Source of the DNA: a virus
Length of the DNA: 24,267 nucleotides
Virus record (IMG/VR): IMGVR_UViG_3300017991_000388
Location: 1 to 24,267 of that record
Direction: 5' to 3' (one strand)
In this document: positions 21,824-24,267 of the stretch, one piece after another
Layout: every line of letters starts with the position of its first letter
Numbering within the stretch: position 1 is the first letter of the stretch
Made by a program: the position numbers and the translations under genes
Notes under the pieces: generated by a model
Told to the model about the DNA's origin: nothing
Seen by the model: the letters and a program-made list of their open reading frames with translations, nothing else
Databases searched by the model: none

Positions 21824-24267
21824 TAGATCTTAATATTTTTGAAAAACCCCTGCTGTGCATCATAGTTTTTCTTTACTTCCGAAGTATTTAGAGGTCTAGA
21901 ATAAAACTTTAAACTTCCTATGTGTCCACGAAGACCACTAACCACACCCCCTCGATCTCCTCCCAAGAAATTACCATGTTGGTACATACCGTCAGTGTAC
22001 CCTCCCCCCACGATCCAAGGTGTATAGAAGGGGTTTAGTAGCGGACCTTGCTTTACAGTCGAAGGTCCATCTACAGTGGTTGAAGAGTATTGGAAACTGT
22101 TATCTTTCTTGAATGAAGGTAGTGATGGGCCAATACCTTTATCTACTCCGAATACAGAAGTTATAGACGATGTAGCTACAAGAGAACCATCAGCATACAT
22201 TCTTATTTCATCTTTTTCAGGTTCGCAAGCAATATCAATTAGAACAAACTGAGAAGACACATCTCCAAAAGGAGTATCTTCTAAATCTACTTTCATTTTA
22301 TAGAAAGTTTCACTCTCTGGGCATTTTTCATTATTAATAAATGAAGCTGATGAGGAGTCTCTAGCTTGAGTTGGCGCTATGAAGAAACTCAAAGAAGACA
22401 CTGGATCGTTGTCGTAATTATTATTACTAAACGGAGCAGTATTTTGAGTTATCCTTCGGTCTCTAGTAAATCCACAAAGCATACCACGAACAAACTCACC
22501 GCTCCTTTTATTCTTTAAGAAATCTAAATCTGTAATTTGACCAGTGTGATCAACCGCAGACACGTTAGGATTTTTTCCAGTATTTTCACATCCAAACAAG
22601 ACTTTTGTTAAAGAAGAAGGAGAAGGTGTTCCTGGGGAAGATCCACTAGCCCAACCTAAAGCGCCATCCGTAATATTTGGAACATGAACCCAACATTCAA
22701 CAGTAAATCCAGTTGACGAATAAGTTAGATCTCTAAACTCTGGGGTGTCTGGTAGTTTGATGAATGATCCTAGAGCGGAAGCTCCTGCTGGGTCTGTGCT
22801 CTTGTTCTTCACTATACCTTCTAAGTATGGGATGGCTAATCCTGAAAAGAAGATAGACTGCTTTGATGTTCCCACAAGCTGTGCATTGTTGTACATGTCT
22901 TCCGTAGCACAGTTTGTGACATTGAAGTTAACTGAGGAGGGCAGCTCCAAAGAAGTATCCAAGAAGTTGTAGATGGCAAACAATCCGTTAGAAACCACTT
23001 GATCTGTTAGAGACAAAACAGTTCCAGCATTAGTAGAAGAAGGTGTGTATATAATTCCACCCTTTCCAACAGTAGGAACTTTTAATTGGTTAAAACTTAG
23101 AGATGGTGGTTTGGGCTGGGCGGGCTTCACAAACTTAGTCTCTAGAGGAAGCACAATACCTTCAATTTCTGCCTGCTCGAATACGAGAGCTTTCTGCTTT
23201 TCTAAGTCCACAGATAAGTTATATTTTTGTAGGTAAGAAAAATCGTTAATTGGGACTTCCCCAGGAGGGAACTCTGGAGCGGTCAATCCCCCATAAATTT
23301 GACCAGCTTTTATTGCTACCTCAATTTGTTTTTTTCTTCTGTTTATTTTAGTGTTATGATTAGCAATTTCGGATATAATCAAGTTTCGCTGATTAGTTAC
23401 AATTGAGGTGCCCTCACCAAACTCTGAAATAAAACCAGTTAGGTCTGAAGAAAGGTCATAAACGTGCTTGTCCCTTTGTTGTTTTAGAACAGCTAAGAAG
23501 TGATCCTCATCATAGTAATGTTGAATTCCAACACTATCATCAACTTTATTTGGATCAAAAATGTTATCAGTAAATTTGTCTAATGCTTCTAAAGAGATAG
23601 CCTGACCCTTACCTCCTAAGTTTGGATCGTAATCATATTTCCAAGCATCTCCCACAGGTACGACTCCAGAAATAGCTAAGTAGACAGGATCTAACCCCCC
23701 TTCGTAGGAGTCGTAATACAATCCATCATTTGTAAGGACGTAAAAACCAGCAGTAGTAATAGGAGGTCCATAAGTTAATCTGAAAACATCCTCATCCTCC
23801 TCCAAACCAGGATCTTCTAATGTAGTCCTATCAAATGTGGTGTCATTTAAGAATTGATCTAGCTCTGCTGAGTCTAAGAACTTTGGCTCTAGGGAGGGGT
23901 CAGCCGCACGCGCAGCTAAGATGTCATTGATTATCGCAATGGTTTCGTTAGCCGCTTGAATGAAGTCTCCCGCCTCTTGTAGTTTAGCTTTCTCCGCTTC
24001 ATATGCCCCGTCGGGTTCTGGAGGCAGTGCTGCTTTTTCTTCAGAAGAGTTACCTGATTTAAAGTTTTGAAGAGTGCTTAACTTATCAATACAATTTAGT
24101 ATGGCATCAATTTCATTCTTTGCACTTGTAACATTTTGATAAATCTGAGCCCCAAAAGATGATGCGTACTGGAGTGCTCCTAGTAAGCCAGCTAGATTAC
24201 TCTTTTTTTGTTTGTCATCATTATCAATGCCTAGCCAAGCTGAGTCAGACTGAAACTTAAAAGTTCC
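21823..24267 (-). CDS. Large virion structural protein with C-terminal LamG/ConA-like domain (5' end outside window)
   Basis: The frame is open from the stop at 21823-21825 to the right edge, at least 814 residues. A TTG at 23803-23805 is internal, since sensible sequence continues upstream of it. The visible N-terminal 150 residues are helical and rich in Ala, Asp and Lys. A further helical, coiled-coil-like region (about 290-330, including TKINRRKKQIEVAIKAG) precedes a Pro-rich linker (FVKPAQPKPPS). The last 300 residues have the laminin-G-like jellyroll pattern: FTVECWVHVPN, then EIRMYADGSLVATSS, and finally GSLKFYSRPLNTSEVKKNY. Such domains bind glycans or protein partners, so this protein could mediate host recognition or virion display. 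Its position directly before gp25 suggests a baseplate component. LamG identity is good by pattern; the ligand is unknown. Confidence 0.85.
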   Translation of the reverse strand, partial: GTFKFQSDSAWLGIDNDDKQKKSNLAGLLGALQYASSFGAQIYQNVTSAKNEIDAILNCIDKLSTLQNFKSGNSSEEKAALPPEPDGAYEAEKAKLQEAGDFIQAANETIAIINDILAARAADPSLEPKFLDSAELDQFLNDTTFDRTTLEDPGLEEDEDVFRLTYGPPITTAGFYVLTNDGLYYDSYEGGLDPVYLAISGVVPVGDAWKYDYDPNLGGKGQAISLEALDKFTDNIFDPNKVDDSVGIQHYYDEDHFLAVLKQQRDKHVYDLSSDLTGFISEFGEGTSIVTNQRNLIISEIANHNTKINRRKKQIEVAIKAGQIYGGLTAPEFPPGEVPINDFSYLQKYNLSVDLEKQKALVFEQAEIEGIVLPLETKFVKPAQPKPPSLSFNQLKVPTVGKGGIIYTPSSTNAGTVLSLTDQVVSNGLFAIYNFLDTSLELPSSVNFNVTNCATEDMYNNAQLVGTSKQSIFFSGLAIPYLEGIVKNKSTDPAGASALGSFIKLPDTPEFRDLTYSSTGFTVECWVHVPNITDGALGWASGSSPGTPSPSSLTKVLFGCENTGKNPNVSAVDHTGQITDLDFLKNKRSGEFVRGMLCGFTRDRRITQNTAPFSNNNYDNDPVSSLSFFIAPTQARDSSSASFINNEKCPESETFYKMKVDLEDTPFGDVSSQFVLIDIACEPEKDEIRMYADGSLVATSSITSVFGVDKGIGPSLPSFKKDNSFQYSSTTVDGPSTVKQGPLLNPFYTPWIVGGGYTDGMYQHGNFLGGDRGGVVSGLRGHIGSLKFYSRPLNTSEVKKNYDAQQGFFKNIKI

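Noticed and set aside
23803-23805. TTG as a start for the LamG-bearing gene
   Set aside because: The frame continues open with sensible protein sequence to the right edge, so this Leu codon is internal.
1-24267. tRNA genes, CRISPR arrays, insertion sequences, attachment sites, defence genes
   Set aside because: Nothing convincing was seen by eye. The window is almost completely covered by structural genes on one strand, and the only direct repeats are in-frame protein repeats.

Overview
The window reads as part of the late structural region of a T4-like contractile-tailed phage (myovirus) or a closely related prophage. All recognisable genes lie on the minus strand, so the order below follows transcription, from position 24267 down to 1. 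The strongest landmarks are a gp25/GPW baseplate wedge protein, a gp6/baseplate-J protein, a large P2 gpI/T4 gp7-like wedge protein and a gp21-type prohead protease. The moderate to low GC content, the LamG-bearing structural protein, the long beta-helix protein and the run of large anonymous virion proteins resemble T4-like phages of marine bacteria. The host cannot be fixed from this sequence, and there are no tRNA, lysis, replication or integration genes here to help.

Region 1 (24267-15421) is the baseplate wedge module. It holds a large LamG-domain structural protein (5' end outside the window), then gp25-like, gp6-like and a 1453-residue gp7/gpI-like protein. Region 2 (15420-5614) is the host-contact or peripheral baseplate module. 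It holds a glycoside-hydrolase-like protein on a Gly-rich hinge, two small proteins that look like paralogues of each other, a 1181-residue beta-helix protein and an 818-residue structural protein that shares an N-terminal motif with the beta-helix protein. Region 3 (5614-2771) is a 947-residue protein with 25 consecutive prolines and an exact 87-bp tandem duplication. Region 4 (2770-2675) is the only clear intergenic gap. It carries a sigma70-like promoter with a palindrome in its spacer. Region 5 (2674-1) is a head-assembly module: three small charged proteins in the position where T4 has its prohead core genes, followed by the gp21-like protease, whose 3' end is outside the window.

Stop and start codons overlap (TAATG, TGATG or ATGA) at nearly every junction. 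The tail block therefore looks like one translationally coupled transcript, with the head block probably re-initiated from the promoter near 2720-2750. The wedge proteins would build the baseplate, the hydrolase and beta-helix proteins would be displayed on it to bind or trim surface glycans, and the protease would mature the prohead.

I found no defence system, mobile element, CRISPR array or RNA gene. The most interesting items are the baseplate-encoded clan-A-like glycoside hydrolase with both catalytic glutamates, the N-terminal motif shared by two neighbouring large proteins, the paralogous small pair, the histone-like Ala/Gly/Lys repeat tail on the prohead protease, the polyproline tract and the palindromic promoter.
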